A stretch of 64,000 nt of DNA from positions 434,001-498,000 of the forward strand of contig NZ_JACXZA010000001.1 of the NCBI RefSeq assembly GCF_014779765.1, in the 5' to 3' direction. Under the pieces are notes generated by a model. The model was not told where the DNA came from. It saw only the letters and a list, made by a program, of their open reading frames with translations, and did not search any database. Numbering within the stretch: the stretch's first letter is position 1; every line of letters begins with the position of its first letter. This document shows, piece after piece, positions 45,346 through 53,708 of the stretch. The position numbers and the translations under genes are program-made. This stretch comes from Paenibacillus terricola. GTDB lineage: Bacteria; Bacillota; Bacilli; Paenibacillales; Paenibacillaceae.

Positions 45346-45412
45346 ATATCAACAAATTCCACCTTTTTGTTCAATGTGGTCGGTGTGACCGAGGAAACCG
45401 GTTCGCTATACT
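45346..45412 (+). promoter_or_regulatory. Promoter of sugar-binding protein gene with shared activator block
   Basis: The second copy of the 67-base block seen at 43512-43578: ATATCAA, TTCCACCTTT and GTCGGTGTG at the same offsets, and the same TATACT -10 box (45407-45412). It gives the binding protein its own, probably stronger, expression under the same control. Confidence 0.75.
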
Positions 45413-45481
45413 GAGGATGTTCGAACAAACGTGAGACCAAACGTTCTTGGATTTGTGAAGAAAAAAAGGGAGGCTCTTTCT

Positions 45482-46810
45482 ATGAGAAAAACATCGCTTA
45501 TCCTGATGTCCTGCGTACTGGCTGGTGCTTTGGCTGCATGTGGCGATTCATCCAAGAAGAATGATACGAGCACAGACACAAGCAATGGCACAACAACGAA
45601 TCAGACGGAGACGGATAACAAAGCTAGCAGCGAACCGGTTACGATTCATATGTTCCAATTCAAGGTAGAAATTGCGGAAGCGCTTAATCGTTTGAAAGGC
45701 GAATATGAGAAAACGCATCCGAACGTCAAGCTCGATATCGAGACGGTTGGCGGCGGTGCAGACTATGGCGCGGCGCTTAAAGCGAAATTCGCTTCCGGCG
45801 AAGAACCGGATATTTTCAACAACGGCGGCTTTAATGAAATGGAAACGTGGCTCAGCCATCTGGAAGATCTGTCCGATCAGCCTTGGGTATCCGACGCGCT
45901 TGACGTTGCGAAAGAGCCGATGACGAAGGACGGCAAAATCTACGGCATGCCAATGAATCTCGAAGGCTATGGCTTCGTGTATAACAAAGATCTGTTCAAC
46001 AAAGCGGGCATCACGACGGTTCCGAAGACGATCTCAGAACTTGCGGATGCAGCGAAGAAGCTGAAAGATGCGGGCATTACGCCTTTTGCTAACGGCTATC
46101 AAGAATGGTGGATTCTCGGTATTCATAACTTCAACGTTGCAGTTGCGAACCAAGATGATCCGAAGGGCTTCGTGGATGCCATGAATGCAGGCACGGGCAA
46201 AGTTGCGGGTAACCCTGTATTCGACCAATGGACGAACTTGTTGGATCTGACGCTTGAGTACAGCAATCCGAACCCGCTGACGACGGACTACAACACGCAA
46301 GTGACGCTGTTCGCTTCCGGCAAAGCTGCGATGATGCAGCAAGGCAACTGGACGCAAGTGCAAATCGACGGCATAAACCCGGACCTGAACTTGGGCCTCA
46401 TGCCAATGCCTATTAGCGATGATGCAGCGAAGAACGACAACCTGTATGTTGGCGTTCCGAACAACTGGGTAATCAACAACAACTCGAAAGTGAAAGCAGA
46501 AGCGAAGGAGTTCCTGAACTGGCTCGCAACATCGGATATCGGCAAAAAGTATACGGTTGAAGAGTTCAAGTTCATCCCTGCGTTCAAATCGGTTGAAGTG
46601 AAAGACCCTGCAATCCTCGGCGACATTGCCAATGACGTTATTGCCTACAGCAAAGAAGGCAAAACGAAGAGCTGGAACTGGTTCCGCTACCCTGAAGGTC
46701 TGACGCAAGAGCTTGGCTCCGCGATGCAGGCATACATTGCGAAGAAGCTGGACAAAGCGGCATTCTTCGAAGCAGTGGATAAGAGCTGGAGCAATCTGGC
46801 GAAGAAATAA
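45482..46810 (+). CDS. Sugar ABC transporter substrate-binding lipoprotein
   Basis: A 442-residue extracellular binding protein. The signal peptide (1-20) ends in the lipobox LAACGDSS, so the Cys is lipid-anchored. A Ser/Thr/Asp-rich linker (20-45) follows, then the MalE-like domain with VTIHMFQFKVEIAEALNRL, ANGYQEWWILG and FASGKAAMMQQGNW, a family signature. The protein captures a carbohydrate, identity unknown, for the two permeases upstream. ATG 45482 has GGGAGG eight bases before it. Confidence 0.93.
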   Translation: MRKTSLILMSCVLAGALAACGDSSKKNDTSTDTSNGTTTNQTETDNKASSEPVTIHMFQFKVEIAEALNRLKGEYEKTHPNVKLDIETVGGGADYGAALKAKFASGEEPDIFNNGGFNEMETWLSHLEDLSDQPWVSDALDVAKEPMTKDGKIYGMPMNLEGYGFVYNKDLFNKAGITTVPKTISELADAAKKLKDAGITPFANGYQEWWILGIHNFNVAVANQDDPKGFVDAMNAGTGKVAGNPVFDQWTNLLDLTLEYSNPNPLTTDYNTQVTLFASGKAAMMQQGNWTQVQIDGINPDLNLGLMPMPISDDAAKNDNLYVGVPNNWVINNNSKVKAEAKEFLNWLATSDIGKKYTVEEFKFIPAFKSVEVKDPAILGDIANDVIAYSKEGKTKSWNWFRYPEGLTQELGSAMQAYIAKKLDKAAFFEAVDKSWSNLAKK

Positions 46811-46824
46811 ATAAGGTGAATTGC

Positions 46825-46873
46825 TGAAGACGCTCCGTTGCCGCATATGATGCGGTGACGGGGCGTTTTCAGT
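46825..46873 (+). terminator. Terminator after the sugar-binding protein
   Basis: GAAGACGC..CCGCAT and ATGCGG..GGGCGTTTTC arms form a long stem followed by a short T-containing stretch. Confidence 0.75.
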
Positions 46874-46900
46874 GTGTAGGTTGGAGGGGAGATGGGTGTG

Positions 46901-48244
46901 ATGGATCGGTTCTCGATGGGCGAAGCGGAAGAGATGATTCCATTTACGAATGATGGGATAACGGAGGAACTCGTTCCGAAGGAGGCGCTGCGGGCTGCTG
47001 AGGCGAGTGTGAATGCAAAGTATGGTGAAGGTGTCCTGCGAGGAGAGTTGCTCGGAGAGGAAGTTGTGGAGAGTTTGGTCTCTCTGCGCGAGATGATTGC
47101 GGAGCGGATGCGGAGACAGGGAATGACTTCGGCGTTTAGAGATGGGATTGTGCTGACCGGCGGATTGGAGCAATCGCTCGATTGGGTGGTTCGCGAGCTG
47201 ACCGAGTCAGGGGACACGGTGTTAGTTGAGCGGCCAACAGGATTGGCCGGGCTGTCGGTGTTGGCACGGTGTGGGGTGCAGGTGATTGGGGTGGAATGCG
47301 ATGAACAAGGACCGCTGGCGGAAGAGCTGGAGAAGTTGCTGGTAGGTGTGGTGCAAGGTGAAGATGAGAGTAAGAGGGAAAGTGAAAGTGAAAATGAAAG
47401 TGCCGCTGCGAAGAAACCGCGGTTGTTATATGCTGCGCCGACATATGGTGACCCGACGGGACGTGTGTGGAGCGTGGATCGGCGGCAGGAAGTGCTTGCG
47501 TTATGCCGGGCGCATGGCGTAGTCATTGTAGAGGACGATACATGCGGGGAATTGAAGTTTCATACGGATGCAGCTGATCTGTCGACGCTATATGAGTTGG
47601 CAGGCGAAGCGGGTGGCGTGATGTATGTGAACAGCTATGAGCATATGATCGCACCTTCGCTGCGAGTGGGATGGATTGCGGGAGAGCGGTCGATGATGAC
47701 AAGGGTTAGGACGAATAATGGTGGAGAAGCAGATGATGTTGGGGACGGAAAGGATGGAGGTGGAGATGCAGCCAATGCCCAGAATGAATTAGTTGGGGAG
47801 GAAGATGTAAGTAGGGATGAGTCAGATGAGATAGGGGATGCACGGAGTGATGTGTTCGACCAGCTGGTGCTGGCTGAACTGCTCCGTAATATTGATCTCG
47901 ATGCACATATGAGGCGTGTTGCAGACGTATATCGGGAGCGAATGTACGCAATGCAGCGACAGCTGCGCATTCAACAGCTCGCAGGCGTGAAATGGACGGA
48001 GCCGGAAGGCGGTAGATCGCTCTGGTTGAGGCTGCCGGACGGATTGGACGGCGATGCGCTTAGTCGGTTGACGCGGATGATGGGCATGGATATCGCGCCG
48101 GGTAGTCTCTTCTATGCAGAAGAGCCGCAGCGGAACACGGTGCGGCTGTATTTTACAAGCTGCAGCATGGAGGAGATGGAACAAGGAGTGGCGATTATCG
48201 CTGAAGCGATTCGTGGGTTTATGGCGCGATGGAGTGATGATTGA
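46901..48244 (+). CDS. Aminotransferase-fold protein lacking the PLP lysine
   Basis: A protein of about 447 residues resembling the aminotransferase half of MocR/class I-II PLP enzymes, without the DNA-binding domain. The frame of the fold is there: DGIVLTGGLEQSLDWVV, APTYGDPTG, VIVEDDTCGEL and APSLRVGWIAGE. Key residues are changed: the Schiff-base Lys (SFSKTLAPG in relatives) is His248 (SYEHMIAPS), the Asn of NPTG is Asp, and the Tyr after EDD is Cys. Two acidic low-complexity inserts (about 150-170 and 270-315) add length. It cannot be a normal transaminase. ATG 46901 or GTG 46898 fit the GGAGGGG site; ATG 46892 is too close. Confidence 0.75.
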   Translation: MDRFSMGEAEEMIPFTNDGITEELVPKEALRAAEASVNAKYGEGVLRGELLGEEVVESLVSLREMIAERMRRQGMTSAFRDGIVLTGGLEQSLDWVVRELTESGDTVLVERPTGLAGLSVLARCGVQVIGVECDEQGPLAEELEKLLVGVVQGEDESKRESESENESAAAKKPRLLYAAPTYGDPTGRVWSVDRRQEVLALCRAHGVVIVEDDTCGELKFHTDAADLSTLYELAGEAGGVMYVNSYEHMIAPSLRVGWIAGERSMMTRVRTNNGGEADDVGDGKDGGGDAANAQNELVGEEDVSRDESDEIGDARSDVFDQLVLAELLRNIDLDAHMRRVADVYRERMYAMQRQLRIQQLAGVKWTEPEGGRSLWLRLPDGLDGDALSRLTRMMGMDIAPGSLFYAEEPQRNTVRLYFTSCSMEEMEQGVAIIAEAIRGFMARWSDD

Positions 48245-48298
48245 ATGGCAAGCGACGGCTTTGAGAGAGTGAACATTCGAGAGAACACACAAGATGAA

Positions 48299-48348
48299 GC
48301 GGGATGCCTCTCAATGAACCTTAGGGAAGACCATTGAGACATCCCGCA
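48299..48348. terminator. Hairpin between convergent genes
   Basis: GCGGGATGCCTCTCAATG pairs with CATTGAGACATCCCGC (one side bulged). There is no T-run, so terminator action is uncertain. Confidence 0.5.
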
Positions 48349-48368
48349 GCTGGAACCTTGAAGGAGGC

Positions 48369-49655
48369 CTAATACTTCTGAATATTAAAACGATTGCCGT
48401 CCGGATCGAAGAAGTGGAATCGTGCAAACCCATCCAAATTTCCCGTAATGCTGGAAACCGTGACGCCGCTCTCGATCAAGTATTGATGATAATTTTGAAA
48501 TGCCCATTTATCATGAAGGACGCAGTAAGGTGCAGCCGTTCCGTTAATGGGTCTCGTATAAGCATTCGGGGGCAATGTTTCTAACCACCATAACGATGTT
48601 CCTGGATGATGCTCTACCCCAAGTCCCATTAGGACGCAGCCATGTTCCAAGTGTTCCTCCAGAACGGACATCCCGGTGTACTTCTGGTACCACTGCTTGG
48701 CGTCCTCGATATTGCTTACTCCGATTCGAACCGATCCCGGACACAGTCTTGCTCCATAATCTTGTTCGAGTTCGGGATATCCGCAAACCGTCAGTCGCGT
48801 CCCCTCATAGGTCGTCCACAGATCAAAATAATAACGATTCCCTGGTCCTAAATAAATGTCCGAGACGCGAATATGATTCTCTTGGAAATACGTATGCGCT
48901 TCCACAATATCTTTCGTATCCCAGCACCAACGCACGTTAGGATCCACTCCGCGATCCGCCAGTTCCGGGTGAGGTCCATTCTCGGAAAGCACAGACTTTA
49001 TCCACGTTCCAAAAGCATGGCGAGTCAGCTTCTCTGTTCGTGACGTATGGGTCTCGCCGCTTGTCCAGATAAAGTGCTTCGAATACCATTCTGTTGCAGC
49101 CTCATGATAATCCCATAGTACTTGTATGAATCCTCCGTCGTACTTCAAGGAAGGCAGAGCAATCGGCATTGCTGCTTGTTTCTCTTTCTTCATTTGGATA
49201 GGGAACCATATGTCGATAGCCGGCGACGGTTTCTCAATATCATTACTGTCAACAATCTGAAAATGATAGGAGGCAGCTTCGGCATAATCAGATCGAGACA
49301 ACCATTGATTGCGAAATGTTATAACTGAGTTGTTCGAAGTCTGTAGAGATCCATTGTGGGTAATGACGGCATACTGATGAGCTTGTATTTTCTGAGTGAT
49401 CATGCCTTCAGGTGGTTGTGTAACACTGCCATCTGATTCGAACCCTGCAAAAAGCATGTACGCACGTCCAGGCATGTAGTCCTCAGAAAACAGAGACACT
49501 ATAAATAGTTTATCGTTGTTGCGGTCCGGAATATCATTCATCCGCTTGTATAATGCACGGGCCAATTGTAAAGAAGCGCTGACGCTTGTGTCCGTTGTTT
49601 CCGTCGAAATCCCAAGTAGAGTCAGTTCGTCGTGGATCGCGATTTGAACATTCAT
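48369..49655 (-). CDS. GyrI-like effector domain fused to two VOC domains
   Basis: A 428-residue protein in three parts. Residues 1-155 resemble the GyrI/BmrR effector-binding fold (MNVQIAIHDELTLLGIS, then QAHQYAVITHNG). A middle part (about 165-310) and a C-terminal part (about 320-428) look like VOC/glyoxalase domains; the last has SVRIGVSNIEDAKQWYQKY and ARFHFFDPDGNRFNI. VOC proteins bind drugs or catalyse metal-dependent reactions. ATG 49655 has AGGATGG at six bases. It lies 11 bases after the AraC-GyrI regulator and is co-transcribed with it. Confidence 0.75.
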   Translation of the reverse strand: MNVQIAIHDELTLLGISTETTDTSVSASLQLARALYKRMNDIPDRNNDKLFIVSLFSEDYMPGRAYMLFAGFESDGSVTQPPEGMITQKIQAHQYAVITHNGSLQTSNNSVITFRNQWLSRSDYAEAASYHFQIVDSNDIEKPSPAIDIWFPIQMKKEKQAAMPIALPSLKYDGGFIQVLWDYHEAATEWYSKHFIWTSGETHTSRTEKLTRHAFGTWIKSVLSENGPHPELADRGVDPNVRWCWDTKDIVEAHTYFQENHIRVSDIYLGPGNRYYFDLWTTYEGTRLTVCGYPELEQDYGARLCPGSVRIGVSNIEDAKQWYQKYTGMSVLEEHLEHGCVLMGLGVEHHPGTSLWWLETLPPNAYTRPINGTAAPYCVLHDKWAFQNYHQYLIESGVTVSSITGNLDGFARFHFFDPDGNRFNIQKY

Positions 49656-49666
49656 GAACAACCATC

Positions 49667-50623
49667 CTACCTTCGTGGAATAATGGGTATACAGCAATCC
49701 ATATAAACAGCGTGCCCGATATCGGACACAGGGTATAGCTCCAGGAATGGCCGGCTATCGTCAAGGACGCAGCCATTATCAGGCAGCCATTTGGACCAAA
49801 CAATAGTCATGATAGCATCAAGCATATTAGATTGTTTCTCTACCTGAATCACGGCATATGTTCCGCCAGCAAGTTGGCGGCTGTTGATTCCTGCCTCGAC
49901 ATCCAGATTCATAGGAACGGTTCGGCAAGCGTCATAGCTCCACTTAAGCATGTCCCCGAGAATCGGGTGGTAATTAGGAATACCGATGTACATCGATTGA
50001 TAGATGGCGTTCGAATTCGATTTGGTCCAAGTCGAAACGTTCTCAAACGCCTTGAGAATCCTTTCTTGATCAGAGAAAGGATCTTGTCTTCCGATGCAGC
50101 GTTCGTAGACTACGCGATAGGAAGGCAGCTGCTTGATCGTAACCTTTAATGTTCGGTTTGCTTCAATGCGGGAAGAACCGTCCGGACTAATTTGATTATA
50201 GTATTTGGTGTCAAAATAGCTTTCGGAAATCTTGCGATCTATTTCACAAATCTTGCGATCATGGTTGCTGAGCAAAAGCGTCCTAACCTCGGAGGCATTT
50301 CTCCCATAATAATTTTTGAATGCCCGGGAGAAATCGCCGAGGGAAGAGAAGCCGCAGTCGATTGCAATTTCAGAAAGCGTAAGTTCTTGAACATTAATGA
50401 TCTTCATCAGTGCTTTCTCAAGTCGAATTCTCTTGATGTAATCATTGGGCTTCTCGCCGGTTACCCCTTTAAAAAGGCGATGAAAGTGATAAGGAGAATA
50501 GGAAATAATTGCTGATGTTTCTTGCAACGAAAGTTTGCGGCTGCAATGCTCCTCTATGTAATCCATAACGATATTGATAAGTAAGTGATGTCTTTCGTTT
50601 ACAACAACCGAATGTACGCTCAT
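49667..50623 (-). CDS. AraC-family regulator with GyrI-like effector domain
   Basis: A 318-residue regulator. Two N-terminal AraC helix-turn-helix motifs (about 10-110) read LSLQETSAIISYSPYHFHRLF and IAIDCGFSSLGDFSRAFKNYYG. The C-terminal half (about 155-318) is a GyrI-like effector-binding domain, VTIKQLPSYRVVYERCIG. Rob and SoxS-like regulators of this build respond to drugs or small molecules. ATG 50623 is preceded by GGGAGAGG; an earlier in-frame TTG at 50656 is not. It lies between the HIT gene and the GyrI-VOC gene. Confidence 0.88.
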   Translation of the reverse strand: MSVHSVVVNERHHLLINIVMDYIEEHCSRKLSLQETSAIISYSPYHFHRLFKGVTGEKPNDYIKRIRLEKALMKIINVQELTLSEIAIDCGFSSLGDFSRAFKNYYGRNASEVRTLLLSNHDRKICEIDRKISESYFDTKYYNQISPDGSSRIEANRTLKVTIKQLPSYRVVYERCIGRQDPFSDQERILKAFENVSTWTKSNSNAIYQSMYIGIPNYHPILGDMLKWSYDACRTVPMNLDVEAGINSRQLAGGTYAVIQVEKQSNMLDAIMTIVWSKWLPDNGCVLDDSRPFLELYPVSDIGHAVYMDCCIPIIPRR

Positions 50624-50656
50624 ATTACCTCTCCCGACGATGTTTAGTTCACGCAA

Positions 50657-50986
50657 TCAACGCAGTGGTTCGCCATAAAAGACATGAAAGTGAAGATGCT
50701 TCGAGTCCTGATACTTACCCAAATTCGTTAGTACACGACATGCTCCATGCTCGGCCTGAACTTGGGACGCTACCTCCTTCACAACATCCATCAACTCGAT
50801 CAAGAGATCATTTTCGCTATGTTCCAGTGTAAGTAATGAAGAAATGTGCCTCTTCGGGATCGTCACGATGTGAACGGGATAGAAAGGACGAGTATGATGA
50901 TAGGCGAGAACGTTATCCGTTTCCCATACCTTCTGTACCGCTGTACGACCACTTAATACTTCCTCGCAATAAAAATCTTCCGTCAT
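50657..50986 (-). CDS. HIT-family nucleotide hydrolase
   Basis: A 109-residue histidine-triad protein. The catalytic motif is HLHFHVFYG near the C-terminus, with RPFYPVHIVTIPKRHISSLL before it. HIT proteins hydrolyse or transfer nucleotides from mono- and dinucleotide substrates; the native substrate is unknown. ATG 50986 has GGAGGG at seven bases, better than the in-frame ATG at 51001. It starts a three-gene minus-strand operon with the AraC-GyrI and GyrI-VOC genes. Confidence 0.9.
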   Translation of the reverse strand: MTEDFYCEEVLSGRTAVQKVWETDNVLAYHHTRPFYPVHIVTIPKRHISSLLTLEHSENDLLIELMDVVKEVASQVQAEHGACRVLTNLGKYQDSKHLHFHVFYGEPLR

Positions 50987-51091
50987 CACTTTTCCCTCCA
51001 TTGGTTTTACTTATTTTAACATTAAAGAAGGTGATTTGAGAGAGTTATTGAATTGATTATATTATTAGTACAACCTTGCAGGAGGACTGAG

Positions 51092-51865
51092 ATGGATATT
51101 CGAGAGCGCATCGTACATTTATTGCGGTATACTTATATGGAACAAGAATGGATTTATGCAATGTGGCTAGAAGGCTCGGACGGTACTGGCAGCGTTGATC
51201 ATTTATCCGATTTGGACATTGTTTTTGATGTGGAGGACGGTAATGAGGACCGGTTGCTTGAGATGTTAGAAAGGACTTTAACCATTATTGGTCCGCTCGA
51301 CTACAAATATGAAGGAGACAAGCCTGATGAGCTGCTCCGTTACATCGTTTATCATATTGAAGGTACGCCGAGCACGCTGCTCTTGGACATTACGGTTCAA
51401 AGCCATAGTAGAAAATACGAGTTTGTCATAGAAGATCTTGGAACTGTGCCTACCATTATTTTTGATAAAAAGAATGTGGTTCGCTATTGTCATCTCGATC
51501 ATTTGAAGTTAGAGAAAGAATTATTGTCCAAGCTGTATCATATTGAACAAACTTTCAATCAGCAAGCCCGCGCCAAGAAATATACGGACAGGGGGCTGTT
51601 CCTTGAGTCATTCGCTTATTATCAAAGGTATGTACTGCAGCCACTAGTTGAATTAATTCGAATCTACCATACGCCAATCGGTTATTACATGCATCTCATA
51701 CACATCTCCCGTGACATCCCACAAGATGTGCTAGCTGAATTGGAACCCCTATATAAAGTGAATTCAGCAGAGGAAATCGGACTGAAAATAGAACAAGCGA
51801 CTGAGATGTTCAACGCTTTGCTGCCTCTGGTCAAAGAGAAACTTGCTCATAAAACGACCAATTGA
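51092..51865 (+). CDS. Nucleotidyltransferase, aminoglycoside/lincosamide type
   Basis: A 257-residue protein of the polymerase-beta superfamily. The active-site pattern is LEGSDGTGSVDHLSDLDIVF, the GS..D.D carboxylates that bind metal and ATP, followed by LLDITVQ as the third carboxylate region. Relatives include antibiotic nucleotidyltransferases, but nothing here fixes a drug substrate. ATG 51092 has a GGAGGA site. It is divergent from the HIT operon with about 100 bases between. Confidence 0.75.
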   Translation: MDIRERIVHLLRYTYMEQEWIYAMWLEGSDGTGSVDHLSDLDIVFDVEDGNEDRLLEMLERTLTIIGPLDYKYEGDKPDELLRYIVYHIEGTPSTLLLDITVQSHSRKYEFVIEDLGTVPTIIFDKKNVVRYCHLDHLKLEKELLSKLYHIEQTFNQQARAKKYTDRGLFLESFAYYQRYVLQPLVELIRIYHTPIGYYMHLIHISRDIPQDVLAELEPLYKVNSAEEIGLKIEQATEMFNALLPLVKEKLAHKTTN

Positions 51866-52137
51866 CGCGGCGCCACGAACCGGACAGATACGAGGGCGAC
51901 TGAGCCGGAGGGACCGGAAGCAAACGGTTACCTTCGTGGCTATTTCGTAAAACTAGTAGCTTGCTGCATGCTTAGCGGTTGCTATTGTGGTTATCCTACT
52001 CTAGATGGTGCTTTTACTTATAAAACAAGCGAATAAGCCCGTCCGCAACCGTTAGCGTGTGGAATGGGCTATTTTAATGAAATAAGCATTGTGACAACCG
52101 TTAAGGTAGGGGCCGTATTTATTGGTTGGTATGATAC

Positions 52138-52205
52138 TTTGAATTCATAGGATCAGAACAATCCGAGGACAACAGCGATCGTAAGACCATTCCGCACCGC
52201 AGCGG
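52138..52205 (+). repeat. Half copy of the palindromic element
   Basis: TTTGAATTCATAGGATCAGAACAATCC and the following bases to CCATTCCGCACCGCAGCG match the right half of the copy at 52385-52500 almost exactly. The left half is missing. Confidence 0.75.
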
Positions 52206-52384
52206 GCTAACGATCAAACGTATGTCATCTGGCAACTAACTAATAACTAATCAATAAGGCCGTATACCGCGTTGAAAAGCGCGAAGCGCTTACAAATGGT
52301 TTGCAATTACGCGAGTCAGTTTCTGAGACGAGCGAACAAACTTCCTTTAGAAACGAGGCATGGAGGCGGACGTAAAGCGGAGGG

Positions 52385-52500
52385 GCGGAATTGTTCTGGA
52401 GAAGCGGAGCGTTCGCCTTTGTCACTCGAATTGTTACCGCTTCTGAATTCATAAGATCAGAACAATCCGAGGACAACAGCGATCGTAAGAACATTCCGCA
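52385..52500. repeat. Palindromic dispersed element, copy B
   Basis: A 116-base palindrome with outer arms GCGGAATTGTTCT / AGAACATTCCGC and inner arms CGAATTGTT / AACAATCCG with TTCTGA/TCAGAA. It shares GTTCTGGAGAAGCG and the flanking order with copy A at 16379. The 690 bases between the nucleotidyltransferase and the DUF2161 gene otherwise hold no recognisable gene. Confidence 0.75.
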
Positions 52501-52558
52501 CCGCAGCGATCTATAGCTCAACCGTATCTTTACCGCAAGTAACTAATCTTTCAATCCA

Positions 52559-53440
52559 TCAAACCCGCTCCGGCTTTTTCTTCCTGCTCCTCTTCTTCGG
52601 CTTACTCTCACTATCATTTGAACTCGCCTTACCTTTTGCCCCTGCTTTACCATTTGCACTAGTTGTATAACTTACAACTTCATTCTCATCAGCAGTCACT
52701 GCAGTCTCCTGCACCGGCCACCCTGCAATTACTTCCGCATGCTCGGTCAGCGCGGCTGTACCTTGCGCGGTGAGCCGGTATATGCCTCGTTCCGCCCTCT
52801 CGAACCAGCCATAATAATTCGTCCGCAGCATATCGCCCGCTTTGCTATTGCTCGTCATCCTTGCGAGCGTCGCGGGCGAGGCTGGACCATGGCGCAGTAC
52901 GTCAGCCATGCGGAGGCACTTCTCGCGGTAGGCCGTCATCAGCTTGCGCTTCGTGCTGCCGCCGACGTTGTAGTCGCCTGAGCGCTCGCGGAACTCGCGG
53001 AGCAGCCGATCATGCCGCTTTGCTCGGTAACGGGCACGGGGTGGATCACCCGGTTCGCACAACATTTCGACGAGCGCTGGTTTTGTTTTGAATAACGTAA
53101 CGGTCATCAGTCCAAGTCCCAGCATCCGGCACAGCTCGGTAATATCGCCGAAACGTTGGTTGACCGCACCGCTTTTCTTCCGATTTCGCTCCACGACGAG
53201 TGTGACCAGCGGATTCATCCGCAGTCGTTCCACCCCTTGCAACAGCAAGGCGAGATTGAAGGTTCGTTTCATTTCTACAATAATAACTTCTTCCTCAATA
53301 CCGATGCCGTCTTCGGTGTCGGCTCTAGGCTTAATCGCAACGAGATCGCAATGGAGCACTTCGCCTTTCACTTCGTAACCTTGCGTCTCGAAATACCGCT
53401 TAACCGGCTCGTACAATTCCGCTTCTTCCTTTACAGCCAT
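52559..53440 (-). CDS. DUF2161 protein, PD-(D/E)XK-like
   Basis: A 293-residue protein. The N-terminal domain starts MAVKEEAELYEPVKRYFE and has VLHCDLVAI and EEEVIIVEMKRTFNLALLLQ, i.e. a D...E-x-K pattern like restriction-endonuclease folds. VTLVVERN and a C-terminal winged-helix-like part (about 200-245) follow, with a Lys/Arg-rich tail (about 260-293). DUF2161 proteins are uncharacterised. I chose ATG 53440 with GGGGAGG at eight bases; the frame is open upstream to 53779 but that part has no domain. It is divergent from prkA. Confidence 0.75.
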   Translation of the reverse strand: MAVKEEAELYEPVKRYFETQGYEVKGEVLHCDLVAIKPRADTEDGIGIEEEVIIVEMKRTFNLALLLQGVERLRMNPLVTLVVERNRKKSGAVNQRFGDITELCRMLGLGLMTVTLFKTKPALVEMLCEPGDPPRARYRAKRHDRLLREFRERSGDYNVGGSTKRKLMTAYREKCLRMADVLRHGPASPATLARMTSNSKAGDMLRTNYYGWFERAERGIYRLTAQGTAALTEHAEVIAGWPVQETAVTADENEVVSYTTSANGKAGAKGKASSNDSESKPKKRSRKKKPERV

Positions 53441-53708
53441 CCCGTTGTCCTCCCCGTTCCCCATGAAGCCGTTGATGTCCGATGCAGGAACACCCATTCG
53501 TATTAGTTGTGTTTCATTATAGGAGAATGGATGCGGCGTGTCGAGCGTTAGCGAATAGTCGTCTAAAAAATTGGTCAATTTCCTGCTCGGCAACGCATAG
53601 GAATGTAATACTTCAAAATCAGCTCCAAGGCACGGCGGGCGATACAGAGAAATCCCAAAGGCGGAAGTAGGGATAGGGCAGATCGCGAGCGATGGGAGGA
53701 GGCAAGGC

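Noticed and set aside
46034-47173. A 379-codon minus-strand frame across the binding protein and the pseudo-aminotransferase
   Set aside because: It spans two plus-strand genes and their terminator, with no initiation signal or family resemblance.
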